Source: Sipunculus nudus (Eukaryota; Annelida; Sipuncula; Golfingiida; Sipunculidae). Taken from it: a stretch of DNA of 64,000 nucleotides. Position 1 is the stretch's first letter. Each line of letters begins with the position of its first letter. Positions 45,205-58,056 of the stretch are shown piece by piece. The stretch covers positions 14,449,839 through 14,513,838 of the forward strand of contig CM049316.1 of NCBI GenBank assembly GCA_026874595.1. The letters run 5' to 3'. The position numbers and the translations under genes are program-made. The notes under the pieces are model-generated. The model did no database searches. It saw only the letters and a list, made by a program, of their open reading frames with translations, and was not told the DNA's origin.

Positions 45205-45409
45205 TTATGGCAAGTCCTTAAACTGCTCAATCTTGCGTGCCATCAGCTCATCCCGTTTCTTTAACCAGGATGGCCGATAGCTGCGAGGTCTGTGCACTAT
45301 GGGATACTGTGATTCTGGTGAGTATCGCTTGAATGGTGATATTTTTGATAGTTTGATCTTCATTACTTCCTCTCCTAAATCCTTCTGGTCTCTGTAGCGG
45401 TCATAATAC
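45205..45409 (-). CDS. MRPL38: MRPL38 last coding exon
   Basis: Acceptor tttcag before 45409. Encodes YYDRYRD, then a basic tail ending K-D-L-P and TAA at 45207-45205. The tail is longer than the human one, which stops soon after the D-R-Y-R-D motif. Confidence 0.92.
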
Positions 45410-48400
45410 CTGAAACCAAAGTAAAGTCCTTTGTTAAATGGAAATTCATGAGGGTGTCTTTGTCATGCGAAATAAGGACTTTTGCCAGTTTGGATAAAGG
45501 ACAGATTTTTTGTAAAATTTTTATTTCTAATCGTGCTATCATACAGTGGAAAAGTATATAAAACAAAGATGTTAAAGAAAAAATGGATTTTCCAAGACAT
45601 TCTACTTAGCGCATGCATAAAACAAGGCCTACAGGCCTAATGCAAACCTGTGCAATGGGATTTACATCAGGTATAATGCTTCCATGCTGGACCATTACTT
45701 TTCAAGTACACGTGCATATATACAATGCAAGGACTAAACATTTTGAACCCGAGTATAAGCACCAATTACACAAACATCACTCTTGTAATACTGGCATGGA
45801 TGTACTTAACATGATTGTAGGTGGCTCCACCAGTTTTGTGTAGAAGAAAGCCATCAAAGATGTATGGACATGCAAACTTTTAGGCAGATACTTCAAATTA
45901 CTCTCTGGCTATTTGCACAGATGCATGAAACTCATTAGTCATTAACCAAAAAAGCATACTAAAATTATAAAGTTCAGCTTCCAGTAACTCGGTAAAAAAT
46001 CACCGAACTGAAACCATTCGAACAAACTTGTGAGAGATTGTTTCAGGGATTACTCCTGTGAAATATTGAACAATTTGGCTAGACAACTTTGGAGAAGATT
46101 TTTAAAGGTTTTTTAGCTTTACCCCTGTAACATCTATGTCAATGCAGATAGCCAAAAAAATAAGCACAATCCGATAGAGTTTGACATTTAACTGATACTA
46201 CTGGTGAGATTACATATTCACAGCTGTAATAAGTTCACTTGCCGCCAGGTGGCACCCCGAATAAATTTCATTAACGCCCTATGAAAATCACCATTAACAT
46301 TTTTTTAGGGCGTATTCTGCAATCCATACAAATAATGTTCGTAAATGAATTAAATGTTGCCATGAAGTATTACAAAACAATAGCCCATTTTCTTACTGCT
46401 AATGATGCTACGCACCGCTGTACGCCGTGGAGACCCCTGGCTAATGATGATTTCCTTTCATGTCCAAACTGTGAAACACTTTGTTGCTTGTTTGTTCACC
46501 AATAATTTATTTGATGTGTAATTATAAGGTGATCAGTGACTTCTGTCAATTTTGTTTGCACCACAGCCGTGATCAAATAAATTTGTTAACATACTAATGA
46601 GGTACAAATTTAACAGTTTGGGGTAATAAATTACTGAAGTTCTATTGCCGGTAGCTGGTTTTTTGACGATCTTTATGATCTTTTGTGCCGGTCTGTGGGT
46701 TAAGTTTGTTTAGTTTGTTCCAGCTAGCAGTACAGGCCGTCCCAGTAACCCCGACCGGCGTGGCTAAAACCCTGTATATTATATATATAAAACACCGGTT
46801 TATAAAATGCCAGTTACGGGATATATTGGATATCTTTTTCGTCACCAGCAACACTCACATACATTCCCGAACAAGTGTTAAATAATCATTAACATGAGAG
46901 TTGCCGTACATCCTCTATTATCGCCCATTGCCGGTTCTCAGGTGTCAAACGATCTTCTCTCCTGCCATATTCTAACTTTTCATATTTTACATATAATAAT
47001 TCACACACTGAGAAAAATAATTATTTTTTCCTGTACAAATTCAAGTAGACATTACGGTACTAAAAAATTTGCAGTAGTAAAAAAATTTTTTGTCCCACTT
47101 ACAAATCCTTCTTATTCTATTATTAAGTAAACAAAATATTATCGATTAAACACAATTTTTAACTCGAGTTCTATTGTTCAAATCACATTCATGCTGTAAC
47201 AAGTCTGAAGCAAAGATGGCCCATCGTTATCAGTTAAGCAACAGTTTTTCCTATTTACATACATGAAGTCGCAAATCTGATAAATTGTTCCGATAAATTA
47301 TCATGTTACTGCCATGCACTAAGACATAAAGATGTGTTGTTATCAGGTGAACAGCGTAGACATTTGATTCATCTCCGCATGCAAAGCCGTTTTAATCATA
47401 GTTACAATTACTGTTCATACGATACGGTGGTCACCGGCAATAGCTAATATCAGCACAGTATGTTGGTGTACAAATTCATATATGTAATAAAGAAAAATAT
47501 GATTCAGGAAATTTATAGTGTGCGAACTAATGAAGGATACGAACTGATGTAGACATTACAGTAATTGTATGGGTCCAGTATACTTGGTAATGTTCCAGGC
47601 AAATTTAATTCAGGGTATGTACAGGTCCTTCAACATTTAAATACAGGATAAGAATAATTTACATATTACACTGCATCTGTTCATAACAGTTGTATTTGCA
47701 TCTTGGTCAGGAAAATTTGTATTCACCAGTTTGGAATTTACCAATTTGGAACTGTGAAGGAGTGAGCTATACATAACCCTTTATTGGATAATAACCCTTC
47801 TTGGACATGCACCAATCAACAGAAATTAAATGAGAAATATAAATAATACATGTAAGAAAACTGTGGAACTAGAATGACAAGAGCATACATTACCTGTCAA
47901 ATGGAACGTGGCCAGGATACTTCTTCAACGGAGGATGATAGGGCAGAGGAAAGTCGTACTCAAATGCTGGTTCCCTCATATCTGCAAGATAAACAGTGGT
48001 GAATATACCTGCTTTATCATAACTAAAATAAAACCTTGCCTTTTGGACCCATGGTGAAATTTGAAAGTTGATGTCAATAGATTACACGGTTAGATTCAAA
48101 CTGACCATGTACTATGATAAATACAGTTATTATGGGAAACTTTAAGCATAGTTTTAAGTATCACCACAAGATGTCCTACAACTCCAAAAGGGAATGTCTG
48201 GGGACATGGGATTATAAAATCAGACAGGACAACATGAATATCGGCCATAACAGAGAAGTAATCTACAAAGGATGATAAGTTCATGTTCTTAGATTACACC
48301 ATCTGGCTGCAACAGGGGAATGACTACATAAGTGATTGTGCAAGTGCTGTCCAACCAAACATATGCTAAGAGTCATTTTAAAATGGCCCAATCACCTATC

Positions 48401-51400
48401 TGACCTTTATAAACTAAAAGAAAACCCTTGGAGCTTTTATAAGAATTTGCCAGAAAACATGGATATCACCACCTTGCTGCTTGTTATGTTTTTCTATCAA
48501 CGAGTTTAAAATATGTGGGGGCCCACCAAAATAAAACTAATTCAACAAGGGCATCTGGCAGCAAGTCAGATAACCCAAATGTTTGCAAGTGGCTTTTTCC
48601 AACAAGTGACCTATCTACCTCCACCTATATGCTACCTACCACCTTAGATCACATGTTTTTTTCTGTGTGTCAACATTGCTGTGTTTACAAACATGTTGTT
48701 AATAAACAAGTTCAAACATCCTTCACATCAGCATTATAAGAACTTTTAAAAAACCAGAATTACCCAAAGATCATTAATATATATAGAGAGAAAGCCAGAA
48801 ATCACATAATTTCTTTTTCAAAAGTTAGGTGAATGGGCACCTTTAATGGGCTTGCTCAGGCATGTACATTTACTATTTAAAATGAGACGAATATATTATA
48901 AATCATTATCTGGTTGTAAAACACTAGTGCCAAGCTTCAAGCACTGGTGTGGAATACACCACTATTTGATCACCCTCATGTAACCAGGAGACCCCCCCCC
49001 CCCAAATAAATAAAAAAGATATGGTATCTAAATAATTAAAAAAAGTTAAATGTGAGAGGGTGTAGCACCAGGAAAGACTGACTAAGATCCATGAGGAGGT
49101 ATATAAGAGTACTCTCCCAGTCTTGTCTTTTACTGCCTTGGAAAAATTGGCAATACTCACTGGTCAAAACTAAGAATTTGCTAATTAAATTATTGAAAAA
49201 GGTTTAATATTTATGTTATTTATGAAAAAAATGCTTAAAACTGTGTCAAGAAAGTTCTTACCTTAAGAATATTTATAATTTCATAAAGAAGATTATTATT
49301 TATTAAATTCACTTTATCCTAACTACAGTAGTCATGGCTAGATGGCAGCACCTTAGTCCCGCAATTAAGAATGCCACAATTAAATAGCCCCCATAAAAAC
49401 AAATTCTTGGGGGACAAAATAGTTAATGCAGTACATAGTTAAATCACATCTGATGACAACCATGCAATGATGGCCATCCATACTAACATGACCACTTTTT
49501 CTGGTCCCAGGCTAATGTAAATCATAACAAGTGACCTAGGGGTCATGATGCTTTACTGACTAGGAAGATATTGACAAAAGGAATTTTATCTTCTGAATGC
49601 CCCAGGTGGTATCCCCATTCAACTGAAGCATACCTCGAAGGATACAGTTACAGAGACCGAATTTCAGGTTTCTGAAGAATTTTCATGGCCCTCGCTGGAT
49701 GACAAGTTAGAAGATTCTAGGTGCAATGGTTACGATTTGTGCTTGGTTAAAAGACGACAGCATCTTTGAAGGTCTCAAAATTAGAGAAAAGAATGTGTAT
49801 CAAATTTTAAATTATCTTGGGGGGTATTTCTCAGCCTCATAGCTCCCTGGATATGGGTAATCGAGACCTACCGTATTTATTTTAATTTGGCGACCACTTA
49901 AAAATAATTAATTTTCTCAGAGGTCGAGATAGTGGAGGATATTTGAAAATTATCTTACTGCAGAATTTGCGGTGGTCGAGATTTTAGAGGCATGCGGTTT
50001 GATAATCTTCCGTAGAGACGCAGAGCCGCTCTGACACTTGAACGGTCGTATGAATTGAGTGATAATTTGGTCGTTTATCAGTTTGTTTTGTTAGCTTAAC
50101 AGTATTTCCTACAAAGGGGCTTCCAACCGTCACATGAATTATACGGGGTCCGCAAATGATTAACCAAACTGAACTCAATCACTTCACAAAATGATCACTA
50201 CTTCGCATATTGGTACGATCACCTGATATAGACGGCAACTCATGTAACTATCAGCTGTTTCAAGTTAACCCACCAGGCGGCGATATCAGCGGGCTTTATA
50301 AAAAATAACTGCCTATTATCAGATAACTTTTTTTAATAAATATAGGAAAGTAAAGGCGCGTTAATATATATACGACCGGAAATGGTCCTAGCTCGCGTGC
50401 CCTCAATAGGGCCCTGTTTGGTACGTGCGGTCACCCATCCAAAAACTAACCGGGGTCGTTTAAACTTAACTAATATGACAGTTCCAACTGGGTCACAGTT
50501 GTTTCACCGCGGGTACCTTCCGCACGTTTTAATATTATTGCTAAAGATCCCACGTGAATTGCACACGAGGCACGTGCGTACCAAGAATGGTACACGAGTT
50601 TGCTTCGTCAAGGACACCCATTTTGATCTTGAACGCTTTATCATGTTTATATATTATGAAAAACTCATCTTTGTATCTTCAAAAATTTTATTGGAAACAA
50701 GTTTGATGTGGATGCTCAGTGTAATAAGAATCTAGTCAGATACAAACTGTGGTGCCCGTGAGAGACGGGAGGCATTTCACCTTAACATCGTCGACAGAAA
50801 ACATCGTCGGCAGTCGCGAAATTAGAGTCAATTTAGAAATTATGCTTATAAAATATTTTTGGGGTCGAGAAATAAGAGGGATCGCCAAATTGGAATAAAT
50901 ACGGTAATTTCAGGTTTCCAGTGAGATTATTCATGGACCTCCCTGGATATCAAGTTAGATGATTCTAGGTCTAGTGGTTACAATTCGTGCCTGGTAAATG
51001 GACAGACAGACAGACAGATGGATGGACAAAGAGTGACTGCTATACCTCACATGACTTTGAGTCAGCTGAGCTAAAAACCTCCCACTTACACAATAAACAA
51101 TCGCCCTGCTAACATGACCACTTTTGCTGTACCCACAGGTGGTTGTGTTAGGGAGATTTCACTGTATTGAACACTTACCAAGAACCTCATGGTATATTTT
51201 CTTTACTGATGAGTCCCACTCTGATTGGAAGAAGGCCAGTCCTACAGGGGTTAAATAATCCTCAAACTGATGACAGAATTCTGCAGTTCGGAATGTCCTC
51301 TGGGACAAACTTGTACTGAAATTAAATCAGAAAATAGGATATGTGTTGACTTTACAATTCTGGAAAAACTTCCCAGGTCATCAAATTAGATATTAACAAG

Positions 51401-54400
51401 TTATATCAGCTGCTGTCTGCATATCAGAGATTTTCACTATTGAATGGATCATGGAAAACTGAATATCGTGGATAACTGATTATGGTGGAGCATTTATGTT
51501 AAAATATATATATATGCTTTGAATAAAACAGACCTGTATTATCATTATATGCACTTTCAATCTGATATGAATGACTCAAATAATCTTTAAATATTCATTC
51601 CCATAAATGTTCATGACTTTAACAGTACTAAAGATGTTAAATCATTAAAATACATTACCTTTAAAAACTACTAGGACAAATCCCTACACAGCACATGTTT
51701 AAAATGCTATCTGGTTAATCCACTATATTGACTGAGCTATCACAAAAACACAAAGTTGTGTAAAAATTTATAATATTCGGATTATTACACACCAACTTGT
51801 GTTTGTTACCACCATATGTCCTGATTAATATTTATAGATGCCTACAGGACAGGGGCAGATCCAGGATTTAGGAAAAGGGGGGGGGTCCATCCAAGGAGGA
51901 TTAATGAAAACCCTAAAAAGAGATCACCAGGTCCGGAAAAGTGGGGGTCCAGGCTGCAAAATTTTGTCTGAAACCCTTTAGAAAGCTTGCAGCGGATGAA
52001 AAAAAGGGGGGGGGGGGGGGTTCGGACTCCCTGGACCCCTTCCCTGGATCTGCTTCTGCAGGAACCAGAGAAAAACTTACACTTACAGACATCTATCATA
52101 ACCTGATATATACACAATACTCAACTTTCAATGATCTGACGATGCCTATATAAATCAAAAGTTCAATATTTCCAATAAATAAACAAATAATTTGGTTCAA
52201 TTAAGTCATCTTTTGAATTTTTACTCATTTTTGCTGTACACTCACCAGTTCTTAGGTCGTAAGTGGCTGCTGTAGTCTAAATGTTTACACTGTTTAAACA
52301 ACAAGTACACATGTCTGTGGAGACCGGTCCCTCTGGGTGGGAACGGCTGTAAATAATCCACCAGCTCTTCACCCTTATCCACATCACCACCTGGTATATT
52401 TCCTCTGTGAATGATAATAATAATAAATAAAAATAATAAGCTCATTATGGATTTATCACTTTGTTATTTATTTCAAAATCTTGAGCCTCTTCATTCTTAT
52501 ATATATATATATATATGAAACCTTGTCTGATAGCTACCTAATATGACAATCACTTTTTTGGTCCCAGACTAATGTAATCATAAAAACCTTCATCTAAAAA
52601 GACCACCCCGCTAACAAGATCACCCCGCTAACAAGACCACCCCACCAACACGACCACCCACTAACAAGACCATCCCACTAACATGACCACCCCACTAACA
52701 TGACCACCCCACTAACATGACCTCTCAACTAACAAGAACATCCCGCTAAAAAACCCACCCCGCTAACAAGACCACCAAGCTAACAAGACCCCCCAGCTAA
52801 CAAGACCACCAAGCTAACATGACCACCCCACTATCACGACTACCCAACTAACACCATCCCTCAACTTACCAGACCACCCCACTAAAATGACCGACCCACC
52901 AACAAGATCACCCCGCTAACAAGACCACCCCTCTAACAGGACCACCCAGCTAACAAGACAACCCCACTAACAGACCACTTTAGCTGATACCACAGGTGGC
53001 TGTACATAGAAATTTAGTCAGTGTAAATTGGCTTTAGTTATGTTTATACATGCATCACACAGATTTAATTCTTACTCTCACATCTTGTTGACCACAAAAT
53101 TATTTACACTGCAAATACTGGAGGGGGGGGGGGGCAATGAATCCAAAATCTAACAAGGACTTCAACATAACATTGGAGTGTTCAGGGAAAAAAAGTATGT
53201 ATACCTGGATTTTACAAAACATAATAACAATCATGTGCTGCTGTATTATCAAGTATTGTATTATTAATGTACTGAAACTGTTACTTACACTGCCCAGTGT
53301 AGATACTCTGCTGAATTATCTGTCAGGTGTCCATCTGGGTTTGTGAGGATCAGGGTCCACAGGGTATCAGGGTCACTTTCAAACTCAACCATCGGGGCAG
53401 TCTGGGCCTGGAAAATTAGTTAAATATATATAAAACTGAGTTAAATGACAATGCCTGGTTACCATCAGTATTTTTTTCTAATTTTAGTCAAATCATAACA
53501 ATTTATTTGAGGTGAATTATGCAATGTTTGATAAATATCAGTTTCTCAGAACGACCTGGCATCAGTTTTTTTTTATCTACAGTTTATTTAGATATAATGC
53601 ATTTAAGAAGAGGAATGGTGTTCTGATTCATCAAAGGCTTCCCCTGAAGATGGCAACATTTTTGTTCAAAAGATTTCACTGAAACAAGAGAAAAATACAG
53701 TGATTATGATATTAGTACCTTACCTCAGATGGTAGGATCTCGTTTCCTCTGTGTACAGGTGTGACATACTCATGGTCATAATCGTAGTAAACATTAAGCT
53801 TGACCTGAGGGTAAAAGTAATCTCCGTGAAAAAGGTCCTTGTAGATCCCGTAGTGTTCAGCGACTATCTTGATGTGGTCAGGGCCTTTCTCTCTCAACCA
53901 GCTATCCTTCACCTCATCAAGAGGCAATTTCACTAGAAAAAAAAATATTACTACATATATATCTACATCAGCAGAATTCCATTCTGGTTTTGGGCTAAGT
54001 GACAGGGCAGGATCACACACTTTCATTTTCTATCCAGGTTATAACCAGGCCCGGTGACTACTGCACCTGTGGGAACTGGATGTGAAACGTCCCCATTTTT
54101 GGGTCATACCATCGAGGAACCCACACAGGGTGCACTCGTTTGTGAGTGAAACAAGGCAGTTGGGTAAAGGCCTTTCCATTAAGCATGCAGTGCGCTCAAC
54201 CTAGGTGGGGGCTAACCACAAACAAGGGACCCATGGGTCACGGCGCTCAGCTGATGGTGATTGGACTATAAATGTTTCTCCACTGTGATACTATATAGAG
54301 TCGATAAAGCTTATGAATATCATGGACATGTTGGGCTATTATAAAGGAATGTAATGTAATAAGTGAGTAAATGATAAATGAAATTACCAGACTGATGGAT

Positions 54401-57400
54401 TAATAGGATCAAATATAGTGGTTTATTTTTTATTTATTTAGGAGGGGTTGAAAATTGTGATATATTTGAGCAAATATGAATGCAATGACAGCAGTAATAA
54501 GCAGTAGTAGAATGATGATAAGGCTATTTGTTGAAGGATCTAAAGTGTATGGTAGTCTGCAAGCTTTCAATTTGACAGATATGATGTTATGATTAACTAT
54601 GCTGATGAAGTGATTTATGAATTTGTGACTGTATGACACAATATCTCTTTAGTCTTGACAAGGTACATTATTGTGATGCCCACTATGTCTACATATTACA
54701 CAATATTGACATAATTTCTGCCATGTACATAGGTATCTATGGACGAATAGTTATACAAAATATTAAAGTATGAATATATCTGATTCATCTTGTTTTTGCT
54801 TACTGAGGCTGACTTTGGGATGGGGTTCGGAGAAGGGAAAAGTGAGGGCAGCACGAAGGTGGATGTAGAAATATTCTATTGTAATGTTTTTCATTTATAT
54901 AAGAATATGAAAAGCTAAGAGGAAAGGGGCCCTCCTACTTGGTTATAGTAAAGATTGCAAACTAATACTCTGACAAGACTGATATGAAGAAAAACAGTAA
55001 AAGATTTGAGATACTGTGATGCATATGAAAATTTACAGATGGACAGGCAAGTGGACAGAATGGACTAATACCTTTATTTCACTTTCAAGGGAATAATGCA
55101 TTTAAGTTTATATATAATCCTATTTTTTTTAAGCATATCCACTCTTTCCATTAAGACGTTTTTACCTGAATCATTTTTTTATTTACAGGTTTTATAAATT
55201 TTTAATAAAAAAACCTGAAAATATAAGTTAAAATATTAGAATTGTTGCAAAAGTTGCAATCATTATATATACAGAGTAAAAAACTGAAACTATAAGTTAA
55301 AATATTAGAATTGTTGCAAAAGTTGCAATCATCATAAATCCAGAGTGTAGCTCATATTGGTTCATTTTATGCATACAAATATATTTTATTATTTTTAAAT
55401 CATAAATGTTTAAACTGAATTTAAAAGAAAAAAATGCCACAACATGGCATCTACAAGAATATTCCTTGAATCACTATTAAAAACTTTTGCACATTGGAGT
55501 TTTCAGTACATGCTTTATTTTATTCACCAAAATAAAATAAAAGTAAATTTGATAAAATAAAACATCTTTTAAAATAAAGTATACACACTGTTGGTTGAAT
55601 GAGGGACAAACAATATCATTGTGCTAATTACTATCCCAGTTTTAATTTATTACTGGAATTAACAGTCAATTTCACACCTGGTGAAGTTTTTACTCTTCTG
55701 AAGTAAGGAATTACTTATCTCATGAACATCCACACTTTCATAGCAATACACCACTTTGTGGACATAATTAAATGTACACTTTAATCATTGTAACCCTGGT
55801 GGTACAATACAAAATCTAAAATGTAGCATGTTCAAGAATAAAATAAAATACAGAAAATTATAACATTTATCTAGTTTATGCACCAGCTGGGGGGGGGGGG
55901 GGTGAGTGCAGGGCAGAGGGGAAGCCTGCTAGTAGTGGCCAAGCTGGGCCAAGGCAAGCTGCCTGGGGTGGGTTACATAATTCAAGTGAAGGCTGTACTA
56001 CTAGGTGGGCTAGATGTAAAGACACTTGACATGGTGTATGAAAACATGAATAAAAGCTATTCTTTCCAATCAATTTCTTTGAAATTTCAGATTTTAAAAG
56101 ATTAAATCCTTATGTATATATGCTGTGAAAATTAAATCAACAGTGCCAAAGTTGGACAAAATTTAAGGTATTGATTTTTAATTTATGCTAATAACTTGAA
56201 AAATTTGCAAAATTCAGATCTAATTTTGGGTAAACAATTGAATCTTGATTAAATAAAGTTATATTCCTGAAAAAAAGTCTCTAGGTTCAGCAATTCTCAT
56301 GTTAGGTGAGTAAATATATTTCCTGATCTTTTAAAAAATTGCATTATGTTTTCGCCCATAACTTCAAAATAATACCCAATACTGACCTAATTTTTGGTAT
56401 GTTCATAGAAAATGTATGAAAGAATGTGAATACTAAATACAATCAAAAACAGATCAGTGGTTTTGATATTAGGCAGCCTTGAAGTGTAATAATGGCTTTT
56501 TTTATGGAAAACTGAGTTTTTTTCCTTAATATCTTGAAGGAACGAAGTCCTAATGACCCAGCATGTATACATGCTGTGAAAATTAAATCCACAGTACTTA
56601 CAGGAAAAAAACGTGCCGTAGCCAAAGTTGGGCAAAATTTAAGGTACCAATTTTATATATTTGCCAATATTTAAAAAAATTTAACAGATTTTGATCTAAT
56701 TTTTGGTATACAATTAAATTTTGATTCATTAAAGTTGTATTACAGGAAAAAAGTCCCTACCTTTAACACTTTTGGTCTTAAGTAACCAAATATCTTCCTG
56801 ATTTTTTACAAAGTCCATTATGTTTGGGTCCATAACTTTTTTAAATTATATAATACTGACTTAATATCTGGCATGTACATAGGAACTATATAGAGGAATA
56901 TTTATGGTAAATATGATGAAAACCAGACAAGTGGTTTTGATATTAGGCAGTCCTGAAGTGTGAAAATAGATTTCTAATAAAAAATTGAGGTTTTTCCTTA
57001 ATATCTCAAAGGAACAAAGTCCTATTGACCCAATTTTTGGCATGGTAGGAGATTTTGGGGACATCTAACTGTTTGCCGAATTTCAGATTCATAGGTCCAA
57101 TGGTGTCGAAACGTGATAGTCTTACGGACGGACGGATGGACAGACGGACGGACGACGGACAATGGACCAAGACTATAGCTCAGATGACTTATAGTCAGCT
57201 GAGCTAAAAATCTCACCACCTCAGCTGAGATTCAAACTCAATCTCCTGGCTATGAGCCCTGTGCTCTCCCCCTGAGCCACACAAGCTGGTTGCAGTTGTG
57301 TGTTGTGACAGTCAAACTAATTTTATATAATACAAAGAATGAGTTGAATGCATTTGCTGCTTCAAACATTAGTTTTTAATTTAGACTTTATTAGTCAGTT

Positions 57401-58056
57401 AGTTTTTGTGACTTTTCTTCACAAATAAATCATCTAGCCTCCAATGGTTTCAAAGAATTCGAATTAAACTTGAGCCGTTAAAAAGTGTTGATTCATATTG
57501 TAGCAAATTGGTTATATTGAATGGTTTATTCACAAGGTCAATAACTAGCCCTAAATTAAATACTGAGTTGTTTATCTTATTAATTTTGTCTTCAATTTTA
57601 TCTATAGCAAACTGGTTCTCTTTCCCAGGGATAATACAGTTAACAACTAGTCAAAGCTTATGTGCAAAGTTGTTTACTTTGATTTTCATCAGATATACAT
57701 GCCTATTTGCTTGTTTTATTTGATTGAAAATCACATCTTTCACTCATATCAGGTAGCACAAAGGCAGATTTTCTTTGGCTGATTAAAATTACATACGACT
57801 GGAGGAAAACTTGGTTTGGCTGGTGGCAGTACATATTGCAGTTGTGCTGGATATAATATCACAAGGGTGGATGAATTCTTCTTGGGTTGGACTTAAACAG
57901 ACTTACAAGTTTGATGCCTGGCTGCTGTTTCCATTTCTCTGTCTTTCATATTTTTGCTAAACTGTTTAGCTTGTTCCCTGGTTGACACACGTAATGGGTA
58001 ATAGGGCTCCCCAATGTTACCAGCATGCTGTATATCAGGGTCAACATCCTGGATTT
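45205..58056 (-). CDS. MRPL38: MRPL38, mitochondrial large-subunit ribosomal protein (7 exons, 5' partial)
   Basis: Exons, 5' to 3': 58056-57907, 53932-53724, 53407-53289, 52404-52246, 51315-51179, 47981-47894, 45409-45205. All junctions have GT-AG and agreeing phases, giving about 321 codons before the stop. MRPL38 (mL38) belongs to the phosphatidylethanolamine-binding protein fold and sits on the central protuberance of the mitochondrial 39S subunit. Diagnostic pieces are E-H-Y-G-I-Y-K-D-L-F-H-G, V-H-R-G-N-E, S-A-E-Y-L-H-W, N-I-P-G, P-F-P-P-R-G-T-G-L-H-R, L-L-F-K-Q, Q-R-T-F-R-T, D-M-R-E-P-A-F-E and Y-Y-D-R-Y-R-D. The N-terminal part with the import signal is missing; the first exon here starts in the middle of a codon, so at least one exon lies further upstream, probably beyond 64000. 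Confidence 0.93.
46080..46185 (+). repeat. Interspersed repeat fragment
   Basis: GGAGAAGATTTTTAAAGGTT and AGCCAAAAAAATAAGCACAA match closely the sequence at about 33744-33812. Part of a dispersed family; no coding function is seen. Confidence 0.5.
47894..47981 (-). CDS. MRPL38: MRPL38 exon
   Basis: Encodes D-M-R-E-P-A-F-E-Y and P-Y-H-P-P; acceptor cttgcag, donor gtaatg; split codons on both sides agree with the neighbouring exons. Confidence 0.92.
49530..51078 (-). mobile_element. Degenerate 21516-type element on the minus strand, split by a TA element
   Basis: Reads from CTCAGCTGACTCAAAGTCAT near 51078-51055, through one or more units with CATATCCAGGGAGCTATGAG, to GCATCATGACCCCTAGGTCA near 49530. 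The TA-target element at 49869-50906 interrupts it. Confidence 0.6.
49869..50906 (+). mobile_element. TA-target TIR element, copy 2 (with readable empty site)
   Basis: Ends TACCGTATTTATTTTAATTT and AAATTGGAATAAATACGGTA. Outside the ends, GAGACC and ATTTCAGGTTTCC are continuous in uninterrupted relatives (minus-strand reading of 21660-21690), with one TA between them, so insertion duplicated a TA. That is the behaviour of Tc1/mariner-type elements. Confidence 0.75.
51179..51315 (-). CDS. MRPL38: MRPL38 exon
   Basis: Encodes S-Q-R-T-F-R-T-A-E-F, T-P-V-G-L-A-F-F-Q and a D-S-S-V segment; acceptor aatttcag, donor gtaagt. Confidence 0.93.
51850..52058. mobile_element. Small TIR element (about 210 bp, hAT-like ends)
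   Basis: CAGGGGCAGATCCAGG at the left and CCTGGATCTGCTTCTG at the right are imperfect inverted repeats; G-rich inside. No clear target duplication. Confidence 0.5.
52246..52404 (-). CDS. MRPL38: MRPL38 exon
   Basis: Encodes G-N-I-P-G-G, then PFPPRGTGLHRHVYLLFKQ, the signature loop of the PEBP fold in MRPL38; acceptor ttcacag, donor gtgagt. Confidence 0.94.
52498..52516. repeat. (AT)n microsatellite
   Basis: Short pure AT run. Confidence 0.85.
52595..52975. repeat. 17-bp minisatellite
   Basis: About 20 copies of a unit close to GACCACCCCACTAACAT, many with substitutions (CGCTAACAAG, AAGCTAACAAG), in an MRPL38 intron. Confidence 0.9.
53289..53407 (-). CDS. MRPL38: MRPL38 exon
   Basis: Encodes L-W-T-L-I-L-T-N-P-D-G-H-L and A-E-Y-L-H-W; acceptor tttccag, donor gtaagt; leaves 2 bases (GT). 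Confidence 0.94.
53724..53932 (-). CDS. MRPL38: MRPL38 exon
   Basis: Encodes K-L-P-L-D-E-V, AEHYGIYKDLFHGDYFYPQV and V-H-R-G-N-E-I-L-P; acceptor tttctag, donor gtaagg; ends in phase 0. Confidence 0.95.
54220..57211 (-). mobile_element. GCTCAGCTGA-family element, inverted copy of the 34410 variant
   Basis: Minus strand starts TTTAGCTCAGCTGACTATAA at 57211, has a (CCGT)n tract near 57120-57160, and ends CAGCTGAGCGCCGTGACCCA then TGGGTCCCTTG near 54220. It shares the unusual poly-C/G insert (55890-55901) and neighbouring sequence with 34410-36335. Confidence 0.75.
57218..57296 (-). repeat. tRNA-derived SINE-like sequence
   Basis: Minus strand shows a good box A, TGTGGCTCAGGGGGAGAGC, and box B, GAGTTTGAATCTCAGC, at tRNA spacing, with CAT where an anticodon would be. 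The anticodon stem pairs poorly, so it is a tRNA relic or SINE head, not a working tRNA gene. Confidence 0.6.
57907..58056 (-). CDS. MRPL38: MRPL38 exon (first in window)
   Basis: Acceptor ttttcag, donor gtaagt. Encodes I-Q-D-V-D-P-D-I and a charged helix ending A-A-R-H-Q-T; the single base T left at the donor completes Leu with the next exon. It begins with two bases of a split codon. Confidence 0.85.

Noticed and set aside
52595..52975. CRISPR-like array
   Set aside because: Contiguous 17-bp repeats without spacers in an animal gene intron: a minisatellite.
57218..57296. Functional tRNA gene with CAT anticodon
   Set aside because: Anticodon and acceptor stems do not pair; only the internal promoter boxes are kept.
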